Positions 32,343 through 44,130 of a DNA stretch of 64,000 nt are shown here, in pieces; the stretch's first letter is position 1; each line of letters starts with the position of its first letter. The notes under the pieces were generated by a model. That model was not told the origin of the DNA, did no database searches, and saw only the letters and a program-made list of their open reading frames with translations. Both the position numbers and the translations under genes were made by a program. Source of the DNA: Hirsutella rhossiliensis (taxonomy: Eukaryota; Ascomycota; Sordariomycetes; Hypocreales; Ophiocordycipitaceae); NCBI RefSeq assembly GCF_020360975.1, contig NW_025408669.1, positions 3,162,001 to 3,226,000 of the forward strand. Direction: 5' to 3'.

Positions 32343-35300
32343 GTCCCTCCGCATCCTACAACTAAATGTGCGCAAGCGTGATGTGGTGCAGCAGAGTCTG
32401 ATGAATGACGCAGACCTGAAGGATTTTGCCGTACTGGCCATCTCTGAGCCGTATGCGCGCAATATTGACGGAAAGGTGGTGACGAGTCCTATGGGACATC
32501 GTAACTGGACAAAGATGATTCCGACAGCAAGTATCCGTGCCGTCGGCTGATCTTACAGTAGCGATAGTTCGACTCGAGGGGAGGGAGGTGATGGTGGTGT
32601 CAGTGTATGTGGAAGGGAAGAACGACGAGGCGCTGGCGAGCGCGATGGAGGTGTTGCGCGACGTGATCGATCGCTTCCGCAATGGAACAGGAAACCGCAC
32701 AGATGTGGTTCTAGCGGGGGACTTCAATCGACACGATCTCCTCTGGGGCGGAGATGAGGTGTCAGCGAGAAGACAAGGGGAAGGTCAGCCCATCGTTGAC
32801 CTGATGGACGACTTTAGTCTCTGCAGCCTTCTCCCGAGAGGGACGAAAACGTGGCAAGGGCCGGACAAGGAGAGCACCATCGACCTGGTGCTGGCATCGG
32901 CAGAACTGGCAGACGAGGTGATATCCTGCGTGATTCACCCGACAGAGCATGGATCAGACCACAGAGCGATCCAGACGACCTTTGACATTCAAGTACCGGA
33001 GCGAACATTTCCGCAGCGCCTGCTGCTCAGGAACGCGCCGTGGGTCGCCATCGCAGCCAGGGTCGAGGACGAGCTTCGACCTCTTCCGTGGACTGTGGGG
33101 GTGCAGACGCAGGCGGATCAGCTCATGCGGGTGGTCACCAAGGTGCTGCATGATCTGACACCCCGGGCACAACCGCCGCCTTACGCGAAGCGATGGTGGA
33201 CGAAGGACCTTACACGACTGCGGCGGACATACACGTACTGGCGCAATCAAGCGAGGGCACAGCGACGAGTCGGTCAATCACGGCCGGATCTGTCTAAGGA
33301 GTACCACGACAACGTGCGGAGCCAAAAGAAGACTCACTGGGACGACTTCGTCACCGACGAGAGCAACATCTGGAAGGCACTCAAGTACCTGAAGTCTGGT
33401 ATGGAGATGGTCGACGACAGGGTTCCCCCGTTGAGGAGAACCGATGGCTCGATCACCGAAGGCAAGGGCGAGCAAGCCGAGGAGCTCCTATGCACCTTCT
33501 TCCCACCTCTGCCAGCAAGGATTGAGCCGGAAGGTGAGCGTCCGCAAAGAGAAGCGATAGCCATGCCGGACCTCACCTTGCAAGAGATTGAGGAAAAAGT
33601 GATGGCGGCCAAATCTTGGAAAGCGCCTGGTGAGGACGGCCTTCCTGCGATCGTATGGAAGAAGCTCTGGCACGTGGTCAAGCACCGGGTGTGGACGCTG
33701 TTCGACTCATCGCTCCGGGAGGGCGTGGTGCCTCATCATTGGCGGACAGCCAGGATCATCCCGCTAAAGAAGCCTGACAAGGGAGATTACGCCCTGGCCA
33801 AGGCATGGCGACCGATCTCTCTCCTGTCAACGCTTGGCAAAATTCTGGAAGCAGTCGTGGCGGAACGCATCAGCTACGTAGTCGAGGCTCAAGGGCTTTT
33901 GCCTGCGAACCACTTTGGTGCACGGAAGCGCAGATCAGCAGATCAAGCACTCGTGCTTCTGCAGGAGCGCATCTACAAAGCCTGGAGAATGGGCAGAGTG
34001 CTCAGTCTCATCAGCTTTGACGTCAAAGGCGCGTATAACGGAGTGTGCAAAGAGCGATTGCTAGAAAGGATGGAAGCTCGAGGCATCCCAAGCCGACTGG
34101 TGAAGTGGGTAGACGCATTCTGCTCGGAACGGACAGCCTCTGTGGTTGTGAACGGACATGCGGCTGAATCGCAAACCTTACCGCAGGCTGGCCTACCACA
34201 AGGATCTCCATTGTCGCCTGTGGCGTTCCTCTTCTTCAACGCAGACCTGGTGCAAAGGCGGATCAGTGACAAGGGTGGCTCCATCGCGTTTGTGGACGAC
34301 TACTCTGCTTGGGTGACTGGACCAACGGCCGAGTCTAACCGAGAAGGCATGCAGTCCATCGTTGACGATGCGATCAGCTGGGAGAAGCGAAGCGGCGCCA
34401 CGTTCGAAGCGGACAAGACGAGTGTCATCCACTTCACACGCATTGCAGAGAGGGATACCGACGAGCCCCTGACCGTCAAAGGGAAGGAGATCAAGCCGGA
34501 AAAGAGTGTCAAGCTCCTAGGAGTGGTCATGGACAAAGCGCTTCGTTTCAAGGAACATATCGCCAGAGCGGCCGCCAAGGGGCTGGCCGCGGCCATGTGT
34601 TTGAAACGACTGAAGATGGCTTTACCACGAACGGCGAGGCAACTCTTCGTCGCGACAGTGGCGCCAACCATGGACTACGCCTCCAACGTGTGGTCGCACG
34701 CATGCGGGGCGAAAGAAGCGTCGTGGATTGACAGGGCCCAGCGGGTGGAGCCCAGGCAGTTACAGGAGGGTTCCGCACAGTCGCAACGGCAGTGGCCGAG
34801 GCCGAGGCCGGACTGCAACCATTTCGAGAACGGCACGCTCAAGCTGCAACGAGATTCTGGATAAGGATGCGGACGCTCCCGAAGACGCATCCTCTGACAT
34901 CGTTGAGGCTCAAGTTGAACAGGAGGTATGCCTCGCCAATGCAGAAGCTCGCCTCGGCGATGGGAGGACTAGATACCAAGCGCCTGGAAGTCATCCACGA
35001 GTTCGCACTGGCGCCGTGGATCGACCGACTGCACGTAGCGCAAGAGCGTGACCAAGTGGAGTTGGTGAAGCCTGACGAACTGGATGGCATCATCATCGCG
35101 ACGTCCAGCTCACAGCGAAAGGGCCTGGTCGGAATGGGAGGCGTCGTTCGAGACGCGTCTCACAACAGCCCGGGCGAAGCACTGGCCAGCTACTCCGCTA
35201 CAGTTGGACCCAGCGACGAGCAGAACGCCTACACGGCAGGACTCGCAGCGATTGCGATGACATTGCAGTGCTTACCGGCTGGTCTGCGTCGTGGAGGCAT

Positions 35301-36021
35301 GACAATCGTGACAAGCAACCTGTCCGTCCTGCAAGTCATTGCGCGGCCACGACAGCAGTCGGGACAACGTACGATCCGCGAGATATACGAATGCGTCGAG
35401 ACTTTGCGGAGAAGAGGATGCAGCGTTGCCCTTCAATGGGTACCCGCCCACGAAGACTTCACGATGAGCCCGCTGGCTAAAGCAGCCGCGAAGAGAGCAA
35501 CCAGGGACGAATGCGCTGCCGAACCAGCGGCATTCAAAGCAAGGTCAACGACGCTACGACTGTTGCTCAACGGACAGAGACAGATCAACCAAATCCCAGA
35601 ACGAGTCGGAAACTGGTCGAGAAAGATTGACAAGGCGCTACCCGGAGGGCACACTCGAAATCTATACGACGAATTGAGAAAGAAAGAAGCAAGCGTACTG
35701 GCACAACTTCGCACCGGGAAATCTCGACTGAGCCATTACCTTTACAAGATAGGAGCTGTGGATTCGGATGAGTGCATGTGCGGACAGACAGCAGAGACAG
35801 TGGAACATTTCCTTTTCCGATGCAATAGATGGACATCACAGCGAGAGATCATGCTTCGGTACGCACGCGACAAGATTGGGGACCTATCGTTCTTCCTGGG
35901 AGGCAAAGCAGCATCAGACAATGACAAGTGGCGGCCGGATATGAAGGCTGTACGAGCGACAGTACAGTTCGCGTTGGCAACCAAACGCCTCAACATGGAC
36001 CAGCAGCCGATGACGGACTGA
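32335..36021 (+). pseudogene. LINE ORF2: endonuclease, reverse transcriptase, RNase H, two breaks
   Basis: Three frames in order. 32335-32550 holds the endonuclease start (LRILQLNVRK, LAISEPY). 32537-34864 holds the rest of the endonuclease (VVLAGDFNRHDLLWGG, HGSDHRAIQ) and the reverse transcriptase (SFDVKGAYNGV, GLPQGSPLSP, catalytic 'IAFVDDYSAW'). 34792-36021 holds the RNase H-like region (LDGIIIATSSS, EQNAYTAGLAAIAM, WVPAHEDF) and the C-terminal knuckle CMCGQTAETVEHFLFRC. The first break (about 32540) seems to be a small deletion removing part of the endonuclease. The second (about 34745, GTGG run) is one base. The RT uses FVDD in place of the common YADD. Confidence 0.87.
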
Positions 36022-36499
36022 CCACAGATCGAAGACACAAACATCGAATAGCCTTCAAGTTGACAGATCGCGCTTCAGCCGCTGAAGGTAGGACGCTGAA
36101 CACTTGGAGAAACTGACCTTCAGGCAGGCCTGTCATGTCACAGCGATCGAGGCTGGAAACAGATGAAAAGAAGTGTGGGGCTTTAGGTGAGATGGGACCA
36201 TGTACAGAAGGTTTATAGCTTAGCGTAGTGGCTCTATAGGGGGAACCCTCCGGGCGTAATACAATAAATAAATAAATTTCAATAAGGGGGAGTAGTGAAG
36301 TACTTTATTCTGGTAATTCAATAAGTGGGTGAGTCTATGCACATAAGCAGTCAAGAATATTGTCTCATAACTCATACTTTGCCTACACAGCCCACCAGAT
36401 TCCCGACACCATGCTTCTTCTCCTCATACTAGCCAACTCCAATTTCGAATCCCAGCCGCTTCACAGCACCGCAAGCTCCGTTAACGCGTAGGGGATACG

Positions 36500-37376
36500 A
36501 TGGAAACCGGATATGCAGACACCATCCAGTCGAAAACATGGAAGACTTGGGAGCGCTGTGTTACGATTTACGACGACAAAGTTATCAAGAGAGAGCTCTA
36601 TGATGAAGAGCTAGTTCGTCGCCCAAATGGCAACGTTCTTCGACCGTTCTGGGCTAAGGAGCGGTTGCTAAACGAAGCCGCATCACTTCAATTCCTTCGC
36701 GCAAACACCACCATACCGGTGCCGACATGCCGACTTTACATGATGGATGGGGTTGTCCACCTCGAGACGAAACGGATCACGACCGGAGTGCTCCTCGAAG
36801 AAATAGATGCAGACTCTCGGCCAGCCGCGGTCGCTGCTATTGATGAACAGATGGAAAGCTTCATATTTCCTCAGCTTCGTCTGCTTCGTCGAAATTACAT
36901 TGGAAGTGTCGACTCAAGTCTTCCGGTATTCCCCCCGCAGCGCGTATACGGTCGTGACAGACGGTCTTGGAAGCGAATAACGTCGGAAACCGACAGTTTT
37001 GTACTTTGCCATAACGATCTTGGACCTCAAAACATATTTATCTGCCCGAGTACTTTTCAGATCGTTGGAATCATAGACTGGGAATTCGCAGGATACTTTC
37101 CCCCATATTTCGAACTTCAACTGTGGAGAGCTTTCAGCTGGGACGAAGAACAAAAAGTCTATGACGATGCGAATTCACGTGAACTCAACTTTTTTGGACT
37201 CAGGCCGGAGGATTTAGAAGATTCCATTCCACCATGAGAATATGAGGCAGGTACTCATGTATGAAGCAACTAGGCGGGCGGCCGCGGCGCTACGTGTCGC
37301 AGGTAAATACAGTCGTGAGGTTACTCTGGAGGGGACACTGGATTGCCTTGAAGTTGCAAGAATAATGGAAGATTAA
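36500..37376 (+). CDS. Aminoglycoside-phosphotransferase-like (APH) kinase, probable frame break near the end
   Basis: A protein-kinase-fold enzyme of the APH family; in fungi these are mostly orphan small-molecule kinases with unknown substrates. The frame 36500-37237 encodes 245 aa with the catalytic loop 'FVLCHNDLGPQNIFI' (HxDxxxxN) and the metal-binding 'IGIIDWEFAG'-type motif (IVGIIDWEFAGYFPPYFELQ). The frame stops at SIPP*, but a neighbouring frame continues as protein-like sequence (HENMRQVLMYEATRRAAAAL … CLEVARIMED) to a TAA at 37374-37376. One extra C in the CC run near 37234 would join them. So the C-terminus is either broken, mis-sequenced, or ends early. It lies in a host-like island between LINE and FunK1. 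Confidence 0.75.
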
Positions 37377-37619
37377 ACTATCCCGAGTGGCTCAACATTT
37401 ATCCATTCTTCAACCCCGACGCTACATAACCAACTTCTACCGCGCCAAACCAACTCTGATCCCACCAGACCTCCAAAGCCTTCGGGTGCTCGAGGACGTG
37501 GTACAAATGTCGTTGGCAAATGTCATAAAAGTGCCCAGAGCGCTTGCAGGCTTGCAGCAAACCCCACTGGAAGATGTGGGAAAAGTAGATGAGCGGATCA
37601 GGACAGGAGGGTAGGAGAA

Positions 37620-37685
37620 AAGGAAAGGACAGGACAAGACAGGAAGGACAGGACAGGACAGGACAAGACAGGACAGGACAGGACC
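37620..37685. repeat. (ggaca)n microsatellite
   Basis: A purine-rich pentanucleotide tract (ggacaggacaagacaggaag…). The unit is the reverse complement of the tract at 20946-21058. The rest of 37377-38065 shows no gene. Confidence 0.9.
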
Positions 37686-38065
37686 CGCCCACCCTACTCT
37701 GATTAGGCCGTGTTAAGATGGGGGAAGCTGCCTCGTACATGTAAATCAACATGTTAATTGTAACCCGGTCTTGAGGCACTAACAGTGTATGTAACCTTAG
37801 GTACCATGCACAAAGCACTCCATCCGCTCCTCACTCTAGGTAGATCTGGTTGTTTGTCAACCAACAGGACAATGTGCTACCCTGCTCATTTCATCAGCAC
37901 GTTGCTTGCCATGAACCGAATATTCTCAAGTATGGTATTTGGGAATAACTCGAACGTGTATATAAAGCACATCTCTTTAGTGGCAAGGGCGGTCCTCTCA
38001 TGTCTTCTCATTACACAACGTCAAGCATTTCGCTCTCTTATCATTGAAAATCACCGCATTTCGAC

Positions 38066-38991
38066 ATGCAGGATAAGATAACTACTAAGGAGGTAGTTGA
38101 GGCGGGTGTCGTGTTTGCCGTGACCGCGGTCTTTCTAGTTCCTTATCTGTACTGGATGATCAGAGTCAAGTCACAAGAAGCCTCGCGGAGGCGAACTTGG
38201 GCGTCAATCTCCACTGCCTGTCTCTTTCTGGGCGCTGGAATAGTCTTCGCCGCTTTGTTTGGCACCGTGAGGAATGCAGTTTCATCTGATACCCTTGCGT
38301 ATCCATTCTTCATGGCTTGGAAAGGAGCGACTGTGCTATGCGTCGACATCGTCGAGGTATTTCCCGATTCGGGCACTCCATATGATCTTATACTGATGGC
38401 TCGCAGCTTATTCAAGTTGTCGACTCCCTAATACACGCCTGTTTTTCTCGCTCCGTCGAGCCCGATTCCTCGGTCAAGGCGAAGATTATTATTTTCGGAC
38501 TAATATTAGTCTTCCATTTCCCATTTATTGGGACGATCGTCTGGCGCTCCGGCCAGTCTCGTATCGAGTACTGGTTAGCTGCACCAATGGTTTCTCATTT
38601 GAGCACCGCGATCATGGTCGTGGTGATCTGGAGAAGAATAGAGCATTTTCGCCGCTTTGGACGCAGACAGTCTCATCAACCTCAGCCAGAACAACCGCCG
38701 ACGAATCGTGGTTTGGTATGGCTCGGAGCCATTAGCGGATTGGTATTCCTGGGATCTCTAATACTTCTGATATGTTCTATAACCGGTTGGTTTAGGCACC
38801 AATTTGGAGGACAGTGCGGACTTTGTTTAGTGGTTTTAGCTGTGCCAGTAGCATCTCTGGATGGTATGATCAAACGACACCAGAAAAGACGCATGGAGAG
38901 AACATTGACACTGTCTTTGGCGGCAAGACCTAGTGCTGAACGGTCGATAGAGCACCTGATGTTTGAGGGTATGGAAACTGGGCCACTATAA
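38066..38991 (+). CDS. Multi-pass membrane protein of unknown function, one intron
   Basis: Exons 38066-38356 and 38407-38991 join across a 50-nt intron (GTATTT…CAG) in phase 0, giving 291 aa. Hydrophobic segments are at about residues 12-30 (AGVVFAVTAVFLVPYLYWMI), 45-67 (STACLFLGAGIVFAALFG), 122-142 (IIIFGLILVFHFPFIGTIVW), 158-172, 200-222 (LGAISGLVFLGSLILLICSI) and 233-248 (CLVVLAVPVASL). A basic/proline-rich loop lies near residue 185. This suggests six or seven transmembrane helices in a plasma or endomembrane protein. The frame kept through the splice supports the model. No named family is recognised. Confidence 0.65.
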
Positions 38992-39684
38992 TTTTACTGC
39001 TGTACTTTACGACTTGCATCCTTTGATCTTGGGCGTCCTAGGTTTGGGTCAGACCCAATACATTGGGCTAAAATTGGTACATTTTTTCGCCAGTAACCCT
39101 TCCATACTCAAAATCGCATATCGCTAAGCGTCGCTATAGTCCAAGGGCGTTGAGGCCGGGAAATGAATGCTTCATATCGCAGCCTTACAATAGAGATACC
39201 ATAGGGCCTTCAATAGGGTGCATTCCGATTGTATGACTATTGGCTATCTAGGCGGACAATTTCTCTTGCCATGGATCTAGCCTCTCGCGTGTTATGGCGC
39301 TCCGAAGTTGACGTCTACCGGGCGGGACTCGGGGGTGTTGTCAAGGGCAGGGCGGTAATCCGATGACCGCCCACCAAAGCCAGAACCTATGACAACCATT
39401 TGGTTCCATTCAGACAAGACGGGTCCTATAATTAGCTTTCGCTACGTGAATCGGAGAGCAAGCAAGGCGCATGTGGCTCATCGCATACAACAATACTGCG
39501 AGGGGGTCCATATTGCCAATATACGCATGGATTATATTATTGGCAACACTGCCTTGATCGAAAGGGTGCTTTAGATATACTGGAATTCTGGGCGGAAACC
39601 GCAACTGAAAAAGGGATCTGTTTCTGTGCCAAAAGTGGATTGTAACTTAAATGATTCGTCAATAGCACCCGTGCCTCGAACATC
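38992..39684. other. Intergenic stretch without a recognisable gene
   Basis: Frames are short and lack motifs. No terminal repeats or RNA genes were seen. Confidence 0.5.
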
Positions 39685-41997
39685 TCAGTACAGCTTGACG
39701 ACGGCCTCATCGTAGGCGGCTATCATGGGCCTGTAAAGTTGCTCTGGGTCTCCTGCAGGGGTTCCAAAGCTCATCCTTTCGTCTTCGTCCAAGGGAAAGA
39801 GAATCTTCCTGATCCTCAGACAGAGCGGCTTAACAATATCAAACCGCTCTGGAAACTCGCCCATAATCCTTTCGAGACCATTCACAGTCATGTGGCCCTC
39901 TTTGGCATCGGCAATGTCACTGAAGCTCCCAATCTCCCACTTACGAAGAAGACTCTTCCTCGGCGGCTCCTCTTTGCCGCCAAACCCGTTCGTCCATGAG
40001 TCGCGCGCACACATCCAGAGGAGAACGTAGAAGAAGGACTCAAGGTCGTGGCGGTAGGTATGGTCAGCCTTCCGCAGCACCTCGATCGCCATGAACTGCA
40101 TCGTGCCGGTCTGGTGCCGTGCTCCACTCGGCCCGCTATCCCTGACTTTAGCTAGATCGAGGTCGATTAGCATGCCTTTGAAGCCATCAGCTATCTTCGA
40201 ACCCGTAATGATGATGTTGTTCGAGGAGATATCTCGGTGCAGGATGTTGCCATCGATATAGAGAGACTGGTGTGCCCTAATAGCGTCTCGGATCGACTCC
40301 AGCAGTTCCCTGATCGACTTAAAGTCGCCGATGACACGGCCAGCCGGTGACACGACGAGGCAAGAATAGATCCTGTTCTCAAACGGATCCTCGACTCTAG
40401 AAGTATACAAGCTTGGTCTGGTCTTGCCGATCGACAGCTGCTCGATAAACTCCTTAGCCAACTTCGGTTTCTGGCTGTTAGACCGCCGCCTCTTGGACCC
40501 AGACGTGTTCTCAGACGTGTTCTCAGAGGACGATTTGCGCTTGCGACTTGCTGTGCTCGTGCTCCCTACGGCCGATGGTAGATCTCTGAAGTGGACATCT
40601 TCATCCCGAAACCGGTGAGACTTTGGAAACTCCAGTCCCTTCCGCATGTCTGCAATGGTGGTGATTTGACGGTGCGCCACCACTCTCGCCACCCCCTTGA
40701 CATCCTTCTCTCCTGCCAGCTTGAGATGGTCCACCTCTGGTTTCCGCTTATCCGATGCCCAGGAGAACTTAGCAACATGGCCGTTTCGGGTCCGGTAGCA
40801 AGTAGTCCCGCGACATACGATAGCGCGCTGCCTGACTATCAGCTCCTCCAGCTTGACTCTTGTTTCGTTGCCGCTTGTGTCGTCCAGAGTGGCATGGCGA
40901 TGGCCCCCCTCTCGCTCGATGAACGTGTCCAGGCCCATCGCATCGTCACTCATCGTAGCATATCCAACAAGAGCTCGCGCGAACTTGTCTGGCTCGTCAT
41001 GAATATCGAATAACCCTGAGCTATACGGCCCGGACCGATCGAAGACCCAGAGCTCTATCTTGGAAGAGCAGAGCGAGAACGCGTGGACGAATCGGCGTGT
41101 CGGCTGGTCGGCGAAGACACCTCGTACATACCGCGCAAGTTGGAGGATATCCGCTTTGAACCTGCTTGTATCGTATGACTTCTTTTGCTCTCCAACGACA
41201 AGGACATCCTTGTAGGTAAAGGTGCTGTTGGTTTCCCTGTCTGTTGTCTGAAAGAAGAGATCCATCTGGCCTTTCCGTTCCTTGAATTGGTTGGCGGTTC
41301 GGGTGGTGTATAACTTGTGGGGTGCACCAGTCAAGAAGCGTTCTTCGAGCGCACAGAGCCATGTCCAGACCGGGTTTTCATCGGGAGTGGACGGGAAGTT
41401 TGTCCATTTCTTTCCGTCGTGCGCCACCATCACCCCCTTAAGCATCTCTTTCTGTTCTTTGCGCCAGCTCTTGGAGTCGAAGAACTTGTCGCAGAACCCC
41501 CCCACATTGCGAAAAGTGCAGTCTTTTATCTCAAAGAAGAGCTCCCCTTCGACAATGTCGCGCGTTTCGCTATCGGCAAGTCGGCTCGAGCTGGTCTTGA
41601 CGGGTGTTCCCTTGTAGGTTGGGGCGATGCTGGACGGGGGGGGAGTGAGGGTGCTAAGGGTGTCGATCAAACTGAAGACGGCATCCCAGATGTCGATGTC
41701 AGGAGCTCTGGCGATGACGCGACGAACGAGAGGGCGGAATAGCTCAGGTTTTACTCCGCCTCCTCGAACATGCTGCAATATGGAGAGCAACCTGACTGCC
41801 ACGCTGCCGCTCTCGTCTGGTGACAGAAGGCTGAACGCGGCCGGAGAGGCGACCAAGGCTCCCAAAAGGCTTGCGACATCTTCTTGCCGCAAAACGTCGG
41901 GCTCATTGAAGTCGCGCAGTTTGTCTCGAATGTGATTAAGCGTATCATCGAACGGGCGGTCTGAGATAATCTTGATCCGCTGCTCCGAAAGACGCAT
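39685..41997 (-). CDS. Fungal-type protein kinase (FunK1 family)
   Basis: A 770-aa Ser/Thr-type kinase of the fungus-specific FunK1 family. The N-terminal half (to about residue 330) is the family's leader domain and includes 'KDVLVVGEQKKS' near residue 265, a GExK pattern that resembles a PD-(D/E)xK nuclease core. A serine/lysine-rich insertion lies near residue 500 (SSSENTSENTSGSKRRRSNS, nuclear-signal-like). The kinase core follows: 'NILHRDISSNNIII' near residue 587 (HRD catalytic loop and metal-binding Asn), 'GMLIDLDLAK' (DFG position, here DLD), 'TGTMQFMAIEVL' (activation/APE region), 'HDLESFFYVLLWM'. The frame is uninterrupted. Substrates of the family are unknown; members are often expanded near repeats. 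Confidence 0.9.
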   Translation of the reverse strand: MRLSEQRIKIISDRPFDDTLNHIRDKLRDFNEPDVLRQEDVASLLGALVASPAAFSLLSPDESGSVAVRLLSILQHVRGGGVKPELFRPLVRRVIARAPDIDIWDAVFSLIDTLSTLTPPPSSIAPTYKGTPVKTSSSRLADSETRDIVEGELFFEIKDCTFRNVGGFCDKFFDSKSWRKEQKEMLKGVMVAHDGKKWTNFPSTPDENPVWTWLCALEERFLTGAPHKLYTTRTANQFKERKGQMDLFFQTTDRETNSTFTYKDVLVVGEQKKSYDTSRFKADILQLARYVRGVFADQPTRRFVHAFSLCSSKIELWVFDRSGPYSSGLFDIHDEPDKFARALVGYATMSDDAMGLDTFIEREGGHRHATLDDTSGNETRVKLEELIVRQRAIVCRGTTCYRTRNGHVAKFSWASDKRKPEVDHLKLAGEKDVKGVARVVAHRQITTIADMRKGLEFPKSHRFRDEDVHFRDLPSAVGSTSTASRKRKSSSENTSENTSGSKRRRSNSQKPKLAKEFIEQLSIGKTRPSLYTSRVEDPFENRIYSCLVVSPAGRVIGDFKSIRELLESIRDAIRAHQSLYIDGNILHRDISSNNIIITGSKIADGFKGMLIDLDLAKVRDSGPSGARHQTGTMQFMAIEVLRKADHTYRHDLESFFYVLLWMCARDSWTNGFGGKEEPPRKSLLRKWEIGSFSDIADAKEGHMTVNGLERIMGEFPERFDIVKPLCLRIRKILFPLDEDERMSFGTPAGDPEQLYRPMIAAYDEAVVKLY

Positions 41998-42427
41998 TTT
42001 GGTGTCGGGTAGAGCATTGCTGATTGCTTTGCGGAGGAAAGGGAAAGCAAGGAAGAGGTAAACAAGAAAATAGGCAGGCGCGACTAATCACGTTCGTGTC
42101 GCAGGGAAGCGACTTACCTCAGCAAAGGTAAAGACAAGATGAGTCTAACCATTTTGGGACAAAGTCACGTTGCTTGGACTCACCTCCCTTGGGAGCGGAA
42201 TGACGAGGCAGGATTAGCCGCAGGCGGTACATTTCGCGGTGGAGTCTCACGGACTGACAGCTGTTGAAGAGAGGTATTCGTCGCTGGCATATCACATCTC
42301 GCATGCGCCAATAGGAGAGCGCCCTGTGGGAGATTAGTCAGTGCGCACGCCTCAGGATCCATTGGCCAGTGACGAACGGCCGCCATCGGGTCGAGGCGAG
42401 TGCGAGCACACGAACGAGCTCTACCGT
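41998..42427. other. Intergenic stretch upstream of the FunK1 gene
   Basis: This should contain the promoter of the minus-strand kinase gene. I see only short frames and no clear motif. Confidence 0.4.
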
Positions 42428-42515
42428 GGAAGAGTCGGCTGAGGCCGTGATCATGGTGGAGCAGGGCGCACCGCCCGCTCCAACGCCCACGAAAAGATCT
42501 ATCGCACGGAGGATG
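42428..42515 (+). mobile_element. Fragment of LINE ORF1 5' region
   Basis: The sequence around 'gtcggctgaggccgtgatcatggtgg', followed by a cgcccacgaaaagatc match, corresponds to 255-335 of the LINE at 144-1897. Only about 90 bp are recognisable. As a 5' fragment lacking the 3' end it must result from deletion and not from normal 5' truncation. Confidence 0.6.
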
Positions 42516-42743
42516 AGCAAGTGGGCATAAAGATCAGGGACTGGAAGACTCTTGATTCTGCTATCTAAGGTGGGAAAGAGGCGAGATCTTTATAGACTGC
42601 CTGAATATGAGAATGGAAGGGAATGGTAGTGAATGGAAGCATCTGATCAGATCATCTGGAAGCCACTGATGCGTTGATGATGCCTCCTAGAAGTTTCTGT
42701 GGGGAAATGTGGAAACGGACTGTGCGAATAGGGGGTCAGACTG

Positions 42744-44034
42744 TTGGAGGCTGATATCCTATGTGTGACAGAAATCGTCTTTATGAGGATGCCGCCGGGC
42801 TTCCAGAAACCCGGAAAGGTGCTACGGCTTCGGAAAGCTCTCTACGGTCTACGCCGATCCCCCCTTCTTTGGCAACAGCACCTCACAGGCTCCCTCGAAG
42901 AGCTGGGGTTCAAGAAAGTCCCTCAGGAACCCTGTGTGATGATGAAGGGTGCCGTGACCGTCTTTTTCTACGTGGACGACATGATCTGGGCCTACCGAAA
43001 GGAAGATGAAGGCTTAGCTAAGGAAGCCATACAAAGGCTCGAAGAACGCTATAAAATGAGCTTCCTAGGGGAACCTAAATGGTTTCTAGGGATACACATC
43101 CTCCGGGATCGGCCCCATCGAACGATCTGGCCGACCCAGGATTCGTATATCGACAAGATAGCTCATAAGTACGTTCACGAAAGCCTAGGCCATTCAAAGC
43201 TCCCAGACACTCCGATGGTCACGAACGAAGAGCTCCTTCCGGCTTCTAGCCAAGCAACCCAAAGGGGAGATACATCAATATCTCCAGAAGGTCGGATCTG
43301 TGCTCTTTTCAGCCATTTCCACGAGGCCGGATATTGCATTTGCAGTCTCCCGGCTAGCCCGCCACAACCAGAACCCGGACGAATCGCACCAACGAGCCGT
43401 AGACAGAGTCATCCTTTATCTCTACGGCACGCGTTCGTACGGCATAAGGCTTGGGGGCTCAAAGAAAGTCGAACTGTTTCTTTGTTCGAGTGATGCATCA
43501 TTTGCAGACAATTCTCTTGACAGAAAGAGCTCTCAAGGCTACGTTATGACCCTATTCGGGGGAACCATTGCGTGGAAAGCCTCGAAGCAAGCCACAGTCA
43601 CAACGTCGAGCACAGAGGCGGAGCTCCTAGCTCTTTCAGAAGCCTCAAAAGAAGCAATCTTCTTAAGCCGGTTGTTGACGTCTTTATGGATTCGGATCCC
43701 CTTGCCGTTGCTAGTAGAGTGTGATAACTCGCAGACAATCAGGCTCCTCGAAGAAGGAAGCGCGAAGCTATCTACACGGCTAAGGCATGTCGATATCCAT
43801 CAACACTGGCTACGTCAGGAATGCCAGGAAGGCCGAATCCGGGTCCGTTGGGTCCCCACGGCACATATGAAAGCCGATGGCTTGACCAAAGCTCTGCCAA
43901 AGCAGAAACTCTTCGAGTTCCAAAGGATGATTGGGCTCGAAGATCTCAGGGAGCGGCTACGCCTAGAGGCCCGGTTAGAAGACCTCCGAGACCAGATCAA
44001 AGACCATAGGAAGCCTATGCCGCCGGGAAGGTAA
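42744..44034 (+). pseudogene. Ty1/copia pol fragment: reverse transcriptase and RNase H
   Basis: The frame 42744-43493 carries the C-terminal part of a copia reverse transcriptase (LRLRKALYGLRRSPLLWQQH, catalytic 'VFFYVDDMIW', GEPKWFLGIHI). The frame 43300-44034 carries the connection and RNase H (LFSAISTRPDIAFAVSRLAR, SDASFADNSLDRKSSQGY, TSSTEAELLALSEASKE, LVECDNSQTIRL, HVDIHQHWLRQE). A frame break lies near 43290. Gag, protease, integrase and the 5' half of the RT are absent. Confidence 0.9.
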
Positions 44035-44130
44035 AGCATTCGTATCTCCTATTCACACCGGTCGATCGGCCCTTCGATCGTTGCCCCTAAAGGCTTTTTA
44101 GCTACACCCGATCGGGATAGGCTATAGCTA

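Larger units (their letters stand above)
31020..36277 (+). mobile_element. Tad1-type LINE, nearly complete, same family as 144-1897
   Basis: It contains an intact ORF1 (31104-32342), a three-piece ORF2 (32335-36021) and a 3' UTR that matches 1680-1897. It ends in an (aaat)n tail at about 36263-36277. Sequence upstream of 31104 stays open back to a stop at about 30999, so the 5' end is probably truncated and its position is approximate. I found no convincing target duplication. Confidence 0.82.
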
